NCBI GenBank assembly: GCA_030141605.1
Contig: JAQGDQ010000552.1
Coordinates: forward strand, 80,393 to 144,392
DNA length: 64,000 nucleotides
DNA from: Tubiluchus corallicola
Lineage: Eukaryota; Priapulida; Priapulimorpha; Priapulimorphida; Tubiluchidae
Direction of reading: 5' to 3'
Below the pieces are notes generated by a model, which saw only the letters and a list, made by a program, of their open reading frames with translations, did not search any database and was not told where the DNA came from. Below, piece after piece: positions 1 through 11,700 of this stretch. Position 1 is the first letter of the stretch, and every line of letters starts with the position of its first letter. The translations under genes were made by a program, and so were the position numbers.

Positions 1-269
1 TAGAAATATATCTGGCACTTGTATCATATGAAAAGTTAAACAGCTTCCGTGTTGATACATTATATGCAACCTTGAGTTTGCTAAGATTCTAAGAATAAAA
101 ATGTCTCCAAGTGGACATACAATAAAACTCTCACAACGGCCTGTTTTTCCTCAGTATAACTCTGTTACTTTTGTATTTTACACCTGCATTTGAACAACAT
201 CACTACATAACACCGTATTTAAAAGCTAAAACGTATGCAAATAACTGTGACTCATTGTTGCTTATGTAG

Positions 270-635
270 CATCAGTCGCCTGACGATCAGTTCAGCACCA
301 CGGACGAGGATCTTGCCGGATTTTGGGACATGGTGCTACTTCAAGTAGACGACGTGGATAAGCTGTTCACGGAACTGGAAAGTATCAAACGCAGCGGTTG
401 GCACACGGCGAGTCCCGTGCACAAACCTGCGTCTGTCACTCCTACGAATACCCGTAGCAAGCCGAAATCACTCACGCCTGCCGCCAAGCGAGCCACGAAG
501 TCAGCCAAGGAAGCGGCGGCCGCGAAAGCTCGTGTAGAGGCCAGGAAGAGGTTGGCGGAAGCAAAGAGGGCGGCTCGACAGCGTACGCCATCTGGAAGCA
601 GCGACACAATCGAGATTTTTGTTCCAGAGAAATAA
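270..635 (+). CDS. DLGAP: DLGAP/SAPAP (GKAP-domain) protein, last coding exon
   Basis: This is the C-terminal exon of a disks-large-associated scaffold protein, a family that links PSD-95-type MAGUKs to Shank at synapses and has cortical or spindle roles elsewhere. The acceptor is at ...TTATGTAG|CAT and the frame stays open to TAA at 633-635, giving 121 residues. The GKAP-domain signature is visible: DLAGFWDMV, then LLQVDDVDKLF, a basic Ala/Lys/Arg-rich helix with EARKRLAEAKRAARQR, and a final DTIEIFVPEK. Vertebrate DLGAP1-4 continue after the equivalent of IEIYVPEA with a short PDZ-binding tail ending QTRL; here the stop codon comes directly after VPEK, so that ligand is absent. Earlier exons lie left of the window. 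The family assignment is firm; the paralogue is not assigned because invertebrates often have one DLGAP gene. Confidence 0.88.
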   Translation, partial: HQSPDDQFSTTDEDLAGFWDMVLLQVDDVDKLFTELESIKRSGWHTASPVHKPASVTPTNTRSKPKSLTPAAKRATKSAKEAAAAKARVEARKRLAEAKRAARQRTPSGSSDTIEIFVPEK

Positions 636-912
636 TGTTGATATATACTCACATTGAATTGCAAGAAGATAGTTTGTTAAGAATCATGTTGTAAAGGACT
701 TTGGTGCAAAATGTTTGTGCTTAAGTCATGTAAGATGCTGTAGCCACATCTAAGCCGTAGCCACTATATCTGTGAATGCCATGTATTGATTTTAATGTAG
801 CTTGTGTTGTGATACCACAGGTAAAAAAGCATTCATTAGACTGGTGCAGATATTATAACTTGCACCATCAAGATCTTTTGTAGACAATCTGATTGCTTGA
901 CATTCAGGGAAC

Positions 913-1720
913 TTGTGTGGCATTCATGCATTCGGCGCAAATCGTAAAAAGACTGCTTGTACTGCAAGTACAATTTTATTGCTGTGTGGCAGTGTTTCAT
1001 ATGCTTTCGACACTCACACGTTCAGCACAAATCGTAAAAAGACTGCTTATACTGCAACTACAATTCTATTGCTGTGTGGCAGTGTTTCATAAGCTTTCTA
1101 CACTTACACATTCAGCGCGAATCGTAAAAAGACTGCTTGTACTGCAACTACAATTTTATTGCTGTGTGGCAGTGTTTCATAAGCTTTCTACACTTACACA
1201 TTCAGCGCAAATCGTAAAAAGACTGCTTGTACTGCAACTACAATTTTATTGCTGTGTGGCAGCGTTTCATAAGCTTTCGACACTCACACATTCGGCGTGA
1301 ATCGTAAAAAGACTGCTTGTACTGCAACTACAATTTTATTGCTGTGTGGCAGTGTTTCATAAGCTTTCGACACTCACACATTCAGCGCAAATCGTAAATA
1401 GACTGCTTGTACTGCAACTACAATTTTATTGCTGTGTGGCAGTGTTTCATAAGCTTTCGACACTCACACGTTCAGCGCAAATCGTAAAAAGACTGCTTGT
1501 ACTGCAAGTACAATTTTATTGCTGTGTGGCAGTGTTTCATGAGCTTTCGACATTCACACATTTGCCGCAGTTCGTAAAAAGACTGCTTGTACTGCAACTA
1601 CAACTTCATTACTCTGTGGCAGTGTTTCATTAACTCTCGACATTCACACATTCGCCGCAGTTCGCAAAAACAATACTTGTACTGCAACTACAACTTCATT
1701 GCTGTGTGCCAATTTCATGA
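913..1720. repeat. 90-bp minisatellite, about 9 copies
   Basis: Units begin with TTCAGCGCAAATCG-like sequence at 931, 1021, 1111, 1201, 1291, 1381, 1471, 1561 and 1651, exactly 90 bp apart. The first seven are nearly identical and the last two are diverged. Because 90 is a multiple of three and the unit lacks a stop in one frame, a long open frame (30-residue repeat, FYCCVAVFHKLSTLTHSAQI-like) runs through the array. No ATG with family support or splice context points to real translation. Confidence 0.92.
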
Positions 1721-2689
1721 TCATTCTCAGCTGTTACGTCGCATTTAACTGCGTATATGTTATAACTTGTCGTGTGATTCGATAATGAATGTTATATAAA
1801 TTGCACAGTTATAGATTAATATGATCTACGACGTGAATGCTTAATGCGACATTAACTTTGTGGTTGTTAATTGCCACTGTCATGGGTTTTTATCTTCGAT
1901 ATTTAACAGTCTTGTGAGTAATATCAGTTTTCCCATGTTTGATTGTGCCATAGTGAAATGGAAGAAGCTATGAAGTATATGTGGCTGCTAAAGTTGGCAT
2001 TTTTTCCATCTAAAACTCAAGTAGTTGTTGTCGTTATTGTTGTTAGTGATAGTTAATTTGTATTCATAAAGAAGAGGTGGCTTTCTTATTTTTACCCTTT
2101 TTTATCTTGGGGGAAAAGTATTTCTTAATATTAATTGTAGTAAAATAATGCTGAAAAGAAATTTTAATTAATGAATAAGATTTATGTCCGAAGCTTCCAG
2201 TTTTGTACTAAGTTTTGCATTTGTTCTAATAATTATAATAGTCCGGTTATTATAATGTATATTTTTAATTTATAATATTTTCATTGATTGTTTTTTTTGT
2301 AATTAACGTGAAATGAAATAGCAAATGTTGAGTGAAGTGATTTTCGTGCTAGGATAACTTTATAAGCAGTCCTCAGTTGCTGTCTATGTCTAAAAGTTGC
2401 AGCAGTTTTCTTAAGGTTGTAGCAAGGTTAACAAGGTTAGATAAATGGTGACAGACTTATCACATTCTTTTTAGCAGTTGAGTAATTGTGTGTTCCAAAA
2501 TTTTCCAAAACTTTGTGCATTTTGCTCTTCAACTTCTAAAATTTTCTACACAAAATTATTTCATCTCTTGAATAGAGTTAGTTTTGCTGTTAACGGTCAT
2601 TGCTTCTTTCATCTTCTGATATAATCATCACTATTCTTTTGCCCTAAACGGTCTAATTAGTTCATTTTAAGATAACAGTATCTCAAACT

Positions 2690-2790
2690 GTTGTTGAATC
2701 TTAAATAACAAATATGAGAGGACACAGAGTTGAGCCTTGAGGCAACCAGTAGTGGTCATTATTGCTATCACAAACAAAACAGGGAAGTGT
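2690..2790 (-). pseudogene. LINE reverse-transcriptase fragment (decayed)
   Basis: Read on the minus strand, the segment encodes LPQGSTLCPLIFVI followed by a stop. This matches the GVPQGSTLGPLLF block (fingers/palm region) of non-LTR reverse transcriptases. No other domain is intact. A related fragment lies at 3910-4085. Confidence 0.45.
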
Positions 2791-3909
2791 GCAAACTAAA
2801 TTGAGTGCTATTTAACAAAATATTTAAATGAATCATACTAAAGTAATTGATTTTTTGTGATATATATGTATTAATTTTGTTTTTTCTCTTTTTATTGTTT
2901 AATTTGATTTAGCAGCATTAAACGTTTTTAACCTATTTTATAAGAACAGTTCATTAAAGTACTAGAATTAAACAATTTAGTAGTGGATTTATTCAAGAGA
3001 TTCGTGTAACATCCGTTCTGTTATTTTGTTTTTTTCTTACAATTTGATTCTTGGTGTTACAACGTACAGGATCTAAAATTTGTTCATGTTCTTAGTTTTT
3101 TTTGCTTGGCTAATATTTTAATGGGTGCTATTTATATCGTTGTAATAACAGCCAGGTGGTACAGGTTATATTGGTAAGAAAAATTTGCTTACAAGCTGTA
3201 TATTTTTTATGTTGTAAGCAGCAGCGTGCATTAAAGAAATTCTGTTTTTAATGTTGCAAATTTATTCCCACAACTTCTCAGCTTCTCGCTGAACATTTTA
3301 TTGTTAATCCCAAGTGATTTTTAACGTTTCATTAATGTAAGTGAATGGAAGACAGATCTTAGCTGAATCAGATTGTAATTTGTCACATTCAAAAATGTAT
3401 GAAATTGTATCATCACACCTAAAACCTATTTAGCGTTCACTTGTTAACATACCTAGCGAAATTATTAATAAATCTGTCATAATTGGTCACTGTGAGATCA
3501 TTAATGTTATGCAAAATTCTTATGAATGTATGTGTTGATTTTTCAAACTGGTCGCAACTTATAACAGAAATTGTAATTATCAGTGAGTTTAACTTGCCGT
3601 CTTACATGTGGCAACATTTCGGTTTTAATAGTTTCAGCGTTGTAGTGATTTGAATTTTGATAGAGAATGTCACGAGAATTGCATCCAGTGAATAACCAAT
3701 TTACCAACCGGTTGACCAGCTTGTAAACCAATCGACCAGGAACATGAAACTGACGAATCAAACTAAACTACAATGTACTCATACTGTAACTGCATTGTTA
3801 AGCCATTCTTAAGTTGGCATAAATGTGAATAAAGGTTTGGTTCCGGTTTAGGAACTACACTTTATTTTATCTCTTTATTTTTTTTTTAATATTTTACATT
3901 AAATGTGTT

Positions 3910-4085
3910 TGTATTTGTTTTGATTATAATTTAAATGAGAAATATGAGTAGGCCCAAAGTTGAACCTTGGGGGAATCTGTAAGAATCGATGTTATGCCCA
4001 ACTTGCATCATACAATTTGTGGATTGACATAAGATAGGATTCTGTTTCATGTAGTTATAAAATAATTTAATTGGCATGAAGTGTC
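3910..4085 (-). pseudogene. LINE reverse-transcriptase fragment (decayed)
   Basis: Minus-strand translation gives FPQGSTLGLLIFLI then a stop, preceded by a NRKQ-to-NCGVPQGS-like linker region (KQNPILCQ...). This is the same block as at 2690-2790, which suggests two remnants of one LINE family. Both are too short to classify as CR1, L2 or Jockey. Confidence 0.5.
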
Positions 4086-4833
4086 GTGGGCGCTATGATG
4101 ACCGTGAGACGCAAAAGACGTGAATATCAAAAAAATTTGCGAAAAACCGGTTTATGATTATAAAGATCATTTCCATAGTTTGACCATTGAGTTTTAACTT
4201 CTAGACATGTATACATGCTTAGCGTTCTTTGCCTAATAAATTATTGCCAAATTGATTGGCTGACTTGATAACTATTGGACACCTTAAGGCATCTTCACAT
4301 CAACAATACATTGCGTATTGACTGGCACAATCCGATCCATGCAATAGCTTCGGGGTTTTTAACTCTCTTCGAGTTCAGTTAATTAGTAATCGAGCTTCTT
4401 CATTAGCGCAAGTGTTTAGCAGTGAGTAACAGCGTTTGGTCATCGCCTTATGGTAAGTCATCAGCATTATGTTACTAAAATGTTTTTAGTAGTTTTAATC
4501 TCTATATAAAGTTGATTTTTTATTTGGTTTTACTTGTTTACAACAAATTCTTGTTTTGAAAAGTTTTGTATCATTTCTTGTTTACAAAAGTTTTGCAACT
4601 TTTGCAATTTGACTGTTAACTGTTAGATTGTTACTGAATGATTAACTATGTCTTAGTTTGATTATCCTATGATTTAGTTTGGTTCTGCATTTGTTCTTGT
4701 TTATTAATTTGCGTGCTTGTACGCTGTAGTGTTTTCTTCAGTTTACTCTTTAAGGCTCACTCAAAGTCGTAATTACATATTACGTTTTCTTTTCTCAACT
4801 TTCAGGTTTATTGCTCTTATGCCATTGCTATTA

Positions 4834-5382
4834 TTACATCATTTACTTCATCCTTATTTACATTAAGTTATCTACAGAAGCATGCATAACTATAATCATT
4901 TTTTCATTTAAGTGAGGTGAGTGTGTTAATGACCGTATGGTCGTACACTCACCTCGCACTACTCAAATTACTACATCATTTACTTCATCCTTATTTACAT
5001 TAAGTTATCTACTGAAGCATGCATAACTATAATCATTTTTTCATTTAAGTAAGGTGAGTGTGTTAATGATCGTATGGTCGTACACTCACCTCGCACTACT
5101 TAAATTACTACATCATTTACTTCATCCTTATTTACATTAAGTTATCTACAGAAGCATGCATAACTATAATCATTTTTTCATTTAAGTCAGGTGAGTGTGT
5201 TAATGACCGTATGGTGTACACTCACCTCGCACTACTCAAATTACTACATCATTTACTTCATCCTTATTTACATTAAGTTATCTACAGCAACATGCATAAC
5301 TATAATCATTTTTTCATTTAAGTGAGGTGAGTGTGTTAATGACCGTATGGTCGTACACTCACCTCGCACTACTCAAATCATT
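4834..5382. repeat. ~136-bp tandem repeat x4, each with a hairpin
   Basis: Units start at about 4834, 4971, 5108 and 5244 (CTACATCATTTACTTCATCC). Each ends in an inverted repeat, GAGGTGAGTGTG ... TACACTCACCTC, with a loop containing ACCGTATGGT. The array stops 93 bp before the guanylate-cyclase start codon, so it lies in that gene's promoter or 5' UTR. One unit has lost two loop bases (near 5215). Confidence 0.9.
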
Positions 5383-5475
5383 TTATCTAAAGTTTATTAA
5401 TGTGTTTGATATTGTATTTTTTGATGTGTGAAATAAAATTCATAGTTCATAGTTTAGATTAGATGAACGGATGAT

Positions 5476-5720
5476 ATGCTTATCGTTGCCTTCATATCCG
5501 TACTTCTATGTGTGGCGGCAAAGACATCATCAGCAATAGACGCAAATGAATCGACAGTGGAGGATACCAGGAGGATTTCCGATCCCGCCTTTGTCTACCA
5601 CACCACTCACGGTCACCAATTTAACGACATGGCAGCATTTGAGAAGTGGACAGAGGACGGCATGCCCGTGTTCAAGATCGGTTTGCTGGCTCCTTGGATT
5701 GAGAATCTAGGATCATTTAG
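5476..5720 (+). CDS. Guanylate cyclase exon 1 (signal peptide)
   Basis: Residues 1-82. The ATG at 5476 opens a hydrophobic signal peptide ([14 protein letters not shown], likely cut after TSSA) and is the only ATG in frame with the ectodomain. [12 protein letters not shown] is the first strand of the ligand-binding fold. The donor AG|GTTGGT leaves two bases, completed by exon 2. Upstream ATGs at 5463 (four codons) and 5471 open short out-of-frame uORFs that could lower translation. Confidence 0.85.
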
Positions 5721-8700
5721 GTTGGTTAACAATTTGGAGGAAGAAATTTTGGAAGGAGTTTACAATTCCGCACACATTTATAATACCCGAGCCCTGTCCC
5801 TAACTTTGACACGACCCTGATCCTAATTTTAAGCCTAACCTAACTCTAACCCTAATCTGATTCACAAACTAATTTCTTGTGTGTGGGGAATTGTAAATTT
5901 TAACCGAAATTTTTGCTTTGTGGCTGGACGTTTTGATATCGAAATTTCACATATTTTGCATTGGTGGTGGCAGATTGTTTTACAGTGATTATTAACACAA
6001 ATTACGCCATGCAGAATATTACTAGGGCTGCACAACGTATTGGTGTGCATCAGATAAGTTTTAAATGCGACGTATCTAACATTGATGTAAATTGTACATT
6101 TTGTAATGTATTTAGAATTAAGGTATTGGTATGGTGTGAGAATATTTATCAAAATAAGTGTAGTTTTATTTGTGGTTTCTTCTTGCATTATGTATTACAG
6201 TCAACCTCGGATATAAGCGACACTTCGGGACAGGAAAAATCGTCCCTTATATCCAATGTCCCTTGTAGCCGAAGTTGAGTCAGACCGAGGGTGTATCTAG
6301 CCCTGTACTTTTACCCATATTTTTATGGATTATTGCTACACATTCAGTGCAAATGGTATGTAGGAAGCTCCTTCAGTGATGCGAGATGTATGTGACTGTG
6401 GAAACCGAGTCATTCGAAAGCCGGGTTTATGAAAAATTGAGGTTAAACATTTATCAGTTTCGTTTTGATCATAGGGTCCCTTACATGAGAGGTAATTTAC
6501 CTGGGTTTCTGTTACGCGGGACCTGAAGATGTCGTCCCTTATAACCGAAAGTTTCTTATATCCGAGTTCCTTATATATGAAGATTTTTGCATAGGAAAAA
6601 CGTTACAAAAAATCGGGACCGGTGTTGGTGATGCCTTATATGCGAGTACCTTATACGCGGAGGTTGACTGTATTTTATATTTTCAGTAAAATGGTGAAAA
6701 TATGCAATAATACATAATGCACGCAGCTATACGTAATGACAACATGTTTTCACAATGCGGGAAGCTTTAATTTGAATGTTTTTCTTTCGTTTCAGTGCCA
6801 TTACGAGTGCAAGTGCTGTCTCCATAGCCATGGAGAAGATATCTGATGATCCAGATTTTCCATTTGTTCTGGAGTAAGTCCATGTTTGCCTAAACGTGGA
6901 TTAAAATAACCGTGTCAGATATGAGCTTATTGTGTGTTGTTTGTCTTTGCTGGTTTGTTTTTTCCGACAAGACCCTCATGCCGTATATGCGCCACTCCAT
7001 TATCCGAAACTGTCATATTTTTGATGGACTACCGTTCTCCTCATTAATCCGTTATTATCCGGGTTTATCATATGTGTGCTTGCATAGCAAAATCGTCCAA
7101 AAGTCGGCAATTAAGCTTTTCTAGTTATTCACATATCCTGAATCTCCATTTCATGAAGATAGTTTTGATACCAAGTTCATCACTCAATGTTATGTCTAAG
7201 CTGAGATAATCCATGTTGAAGTTGAGGTGCAGGCTGCACACTGAAAAACATAATCTTGAGAAAATCACTGTTAAAGTCAGCCATTGTTTTTTGTCGCGTC
7301 TCTATAATACACTTGGCAACTGCACAAATGTTGGTTGCTGCGGACTTTGCAAGAACACATTGAAGTTATGTTTAAATCCAGTAGATGGCTCTTCCCGACG
7401 AAGATCTGTGCTCGGCAACAGAAAAAGCCTGAAGCAAAGTGACTGCTTCCATGACCTACTATCGGAGTTTAAAAATACAAGTTTTTTGAAATTGCATTAA
7501 AATTGCATTACTAGTTTGTAGGCAGAGAATTGGGTATGGGGTTATATTTAGTATTTTTTGGACATTTTCTTGATAATTTAAAGCTAGAGTATAAAAGTCC
7601 AATATGTTTAGTGTTTGTTTTTATAAAAAACAAAAATTAACTTTAGACGAAAATTTTGGTGCAGTTTACTTTGAAGCATCATAACGTAGTTTTAACTTTG
7701 CCGACGTACGGACGGTTTTGGTTTGCAAGCACACATATAATCATAATGTTTACATAAATGTGCTTATTAATGTGCTTTCTATCTTTTTAAACACACCTGG
7801 CACTAATTTCACTTACGATGTTTTTTCTTTTGTTCTAGTCTTGCTGTACGTGACAGCGCTTGCGACAGCAAGATGGCCAGCGGAAACGCTGCCGAACTTA
7901 GAGTACTTGAACACATTGATGTCTTCATTGGTCCTCCTTGTTCGAGAGGTAAGTCACTTTCCCCTAACAAGCCGCTTGTTATGCATATACAGTCAACCTC
8001 GGGTATAAGGTACTCACTTATAAGGGACACTCGCTTATACGGGACCACCAACACCGGTCCCGATTTTTTGTCACGTTTTTCCTGTGTAAAAATCTTTGTA
8101 TGTACGGTACTCGGATATAAGGGACTTTCGGTTATAAGGGACGATATCTTCAGGTCCCACGTAATAGAAACTCAGGTAAATTACCTCACATGTAAGGGAC
8201 CCTATGATCAAGGTGATATTGATCGATTTTTAACCTCAATTTTTTGCCTCAAACTCGACGTTCGAACAGCTCAATTTCTATGGTCACATACTTCTCGCAT
8301 CACTGAAGGAGCTTCTTACATACTGTTTGCACTGAATGTGTAGCAATAATCCGTAAAAATATGGGTAAAAGTACAGAAAAGTACAGGTCTAGATACAGCC
8401 TCAGTCTGACTCAACTTCGGCTATAAGGGACAGTTTTTTCCGGTCCCGAGGCGTCCCTTATATCCCAGGTTGACTGTATATTTGCTTGCATTTAAAATGG
8501 CTAAATAACATCAATTATCATGTGCCGTTCATAATAATTGTCGTCTAATTTACTCTGATGTTTGTCTTGTTCATTTTTCTTAGCTGCCATGTTTGTTGGT
8601 GAACTTGCTGCAATCTGGAATGTTCCCATCATTTCCTGGGTAGCGACTGATCCCGTTTTTGCTGACAAGAACGTCTTCTCCACCATGGCTCGCACTTTGG

Positions 8701-11700
8701 GCTCATTTGATCGTTTGGGAGACTTTCTTTACGTCATTTTCAGGTAGCTTCCATGAGTTACTATTGAAATTTGAAAATACATGTTTTTTTTTCAATTGCA
8801 GTACTAGTTTCCAGACAGAAAAATGGATACGGGGTTATAAAATGGCTATGGGTTTTGTTTATGGTTTTGAATACATTATATAATGAAATACCCGATGTAC
8901 ACTTGAAACAACGTTTTACGCTGACAAGCTGCTCTAATTAGTTTCAGCACCCCCCGATACCTGTGGGTCCTAGGCCTACTATACCTACTGGTAGATCCAA
9001 CCCCGAAAATGACTTTGGCTACTTCCAGTCAGAATCAGATTCGGTCAGTTCTGACCGTCCCGTTACAATGTGCTTTTGTTCTAGGAATTACGATTGGAAC
9101 CGCATTGCTATCGTATCGTCAGAAGCCAGCCTGTGGACGTCCGTGACTCGTGCGGTGTCAAAGTCGTGCGCCGAGAACAACATAACCATAGTCAGTCATC
9201 GATCGTACAACAGAGCTAACCGGTACAACATACGTTCCATTTTGGAAGAGGTCACTAGGATGGCTCGAAGTAAGAATTGAAGCCAAACATTCGTAAAGTG
9301 CAAGAAAACGCTCTTCATTCATCAAAAGCTTAAAAAATTGACATTTTGTATTACTTTCTTGCTGTCTTATTGCATACAGGGCTTGCGTTTGCAGCAACGC
9401 TGTATAAAACTTGTAAGTTTAAATTCCTGTGATGATTCTTAGATGCAGCCATTTTTACGGTAAATCGTTTGAAATAAGTTAATTTTGGCAACATTGCCTG
9501 AAGTTTGGAAAAATAATCAGAGATTTCTTAGCACACTCTTCGTTAACTAAGGAAAAATACAAATTGTTTTATATTGTCAGTTAAGCCAATAACGTGTTTT
9601 TTGGTGAAACAGCGGTGCACGCTGGGATGGCGATGCAGACTGCAGTGCCGTTTTACCAGGTGATGCAAATATTTTAAATCATTAAGATTTTTCTTTTTTC
9701 TTTCAAGCAAGAAAAAGTTCTTTCTTTCATAAATGAATTAACAAAAGTGACTTGGATGCTTCAAACACAACTAGGTTATTTGAAGTTTTCATGAAAGATT
9801 GTAAGAAACTGTTTAAAGCAAAACCAGGACCCAATCTTAAACTGTAGGTCAAAACAATCTACTCTTTAAAATATTGAAAGGAAACATACGATTTTTTCAA
9901 AAATCACTTATGTGAAAGAATGATTATCACACAAACACAATTTCACATTCGCGCCACTAGTTTTTCACTGTTACATGCATTTCGCCATTCGCCAGCTAGA
10001 CGGGCACTAGCACCCACATTTCGGAAACGCATTGCATAAAAACAGGTGATGTACCGCTCAGTTCAGATGTGAAATACCAAGTAATATAGCTTTGTGAAGT
10101 TTTTTGGGGACATAGTTTAAAATTGGCCTTTCATTCCTTTTGAGAATTCTTAATTCTTGTAGAATGTGTTTTTAATGCTGGTAGCATGCTGTTTTAATGC
10201 TTTGCATGGATTTTCAAGGTTTTTATTGGGAAAAACCATTCAGGTGACTCAAAGTCAAAACTAGACATCCTTTGTAAATGGTTTTCTTGGTAAAATGGCT
10301 TCCTTCGTAAATGGCTTCATCAGTAAAAATGGTTTCTAATTTGTTTTTTAGTCATAAGTCATAAGTCATTTATTTCACCTTACACATTTACAATGGTTAC
10401 ATATACAATATCTAGTGAAAGGGCCTACAATGAACATAGTACAAATAAGAAATACTGCACAGGAAAAGCCTCAAACACTGTTCACTTATATACGAATGTA
10501 AATGTGTTGCGGGCAATCAAAAAGCAGGGCTTGTTCGATTGTCCCACACAGTGATAGAAAAAAAGTAATGAAAATAATCTGAAAATTTAAAGTGAATCGT
10601 GATAAAAAACATTAGTGTTTAAAATGGAATGATGTAATGAATGAAGCTCATATATGGGATGATATGAAAGATAGAAAGACTATTATTTGTTAATAGTATG
10701 TAAAATTAAGATAACTTTTTTGTCTTGCAGTTGTAATTCTCAGCGTTCCGAGTTCCGAGAAGAGATTCATCATGTTGACGGCTCACGACATGGGAATGAC
10801 CGACGGCGATTATGTCTTCTTCACCGTAGAAATGCTGCCGGAGGACAAAGCGCACGGTGCTTCATGGTCAGGCCACGACGGACGAAACAACGAAGCCAGA
10901 AAGGCATTTGAAGCCGTATTGCATGTAAGACTGGGCAGTTTCTTCCCAGATTAACTCAGTTTTTAACTGGTGTGTCAAGTTTATTTGACGTGTTAAATCA
11001 TTTTTCGGCAAATGCATGAAACAGTATAAAGTAATGGAGCTGATGCTGTAGGACAGAAGAAATGCACTCATATATCGGTTCGCTGGACAAAAGTAGGGAG
11101 ACGTTGCTCCGAATTTGCCGATTGTCCGAACTCACTATAATCACTTAGGCAACGGAGGTTTCCTATCTGCGTATTGCAGCGTGATGCGTATTCGGACGAT
11201 AGTGATCATGTTTGAATGAATATGGATCACGGATCACGCATTATACATTGTGTACAGATGGAAACACTTCTACACGTTTAAATACAAACTGTTGTTTATG
11301 CATTAAGTATCACGCATCTTGCATTGCATACACATGCAGTCGTACTTTTATGCAACCAGGTTTCTTTGTAACCCTACATTTATTAACAAAAGATAATTTC
11401 CGTCAAAGATTGAAATATGATTATAATGAAATCTGGTCCTTGGTTAATCTATCTGCATCTCTTCTGTTTCAATTTGTCTATCATAAATTAATAAGCATCT
11501 TAATTTCTTACATCCAATGCTTGTTGCTCGTGAGTAAGCCATTTCACAGTTCCATCGATTGATGATGATCGTGAAAAGGTCAAACGTTAAGTGTACCAGG
11601 CAAAGCATTTGTGTACAATTGACAATGCCTCGCAGCCCATGCTATTGTAATATTAACAGTTTTAACAGCCAGAACCTTATCTAGTTCATTTCTTCTTGTT

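Larger units (their letters stand above)
636..3850 (+). other. Probable DLGAP 3' UTR / downstream region
   Basis: About 3.2 kb with no coding exon follows the DLGAP stop. It holds the 90-bp minisatellite at about 913-1720, a very AT-rich stretch at 1720-2700, and a decayed antisense LINE fragment near 2690-2790. An AATAAA at 3828-3833 is a plausible but unproven poly(A) signal. Where the transcript really ends cannot be read from sequence. Confidence 0.4.

Noticed and set aside
893-1633. Long open frames through the 90-bp array
   Set aside because: They arise from a stop-free unit of 90 bp; no start context, splice sites or homologue supports a gene.
5471-5538. ATG at 5471 as the true start of the cyclase
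   Set aside because: It is out of frame with the ectodomain and reaches a stop early; the ATG at 5476 gives a signal peptide and the right frame.
9613-9660. Possible cyclase exon after GTGAAACAG (GTGCACGCTGGGATGGCG...)
   Set aside because: The single base left by exon 5 joins exon 6 at 10731 in phase to give an uninterrupted family match; adding this piece would break the alignment, and it lies in a dispersed repeat.
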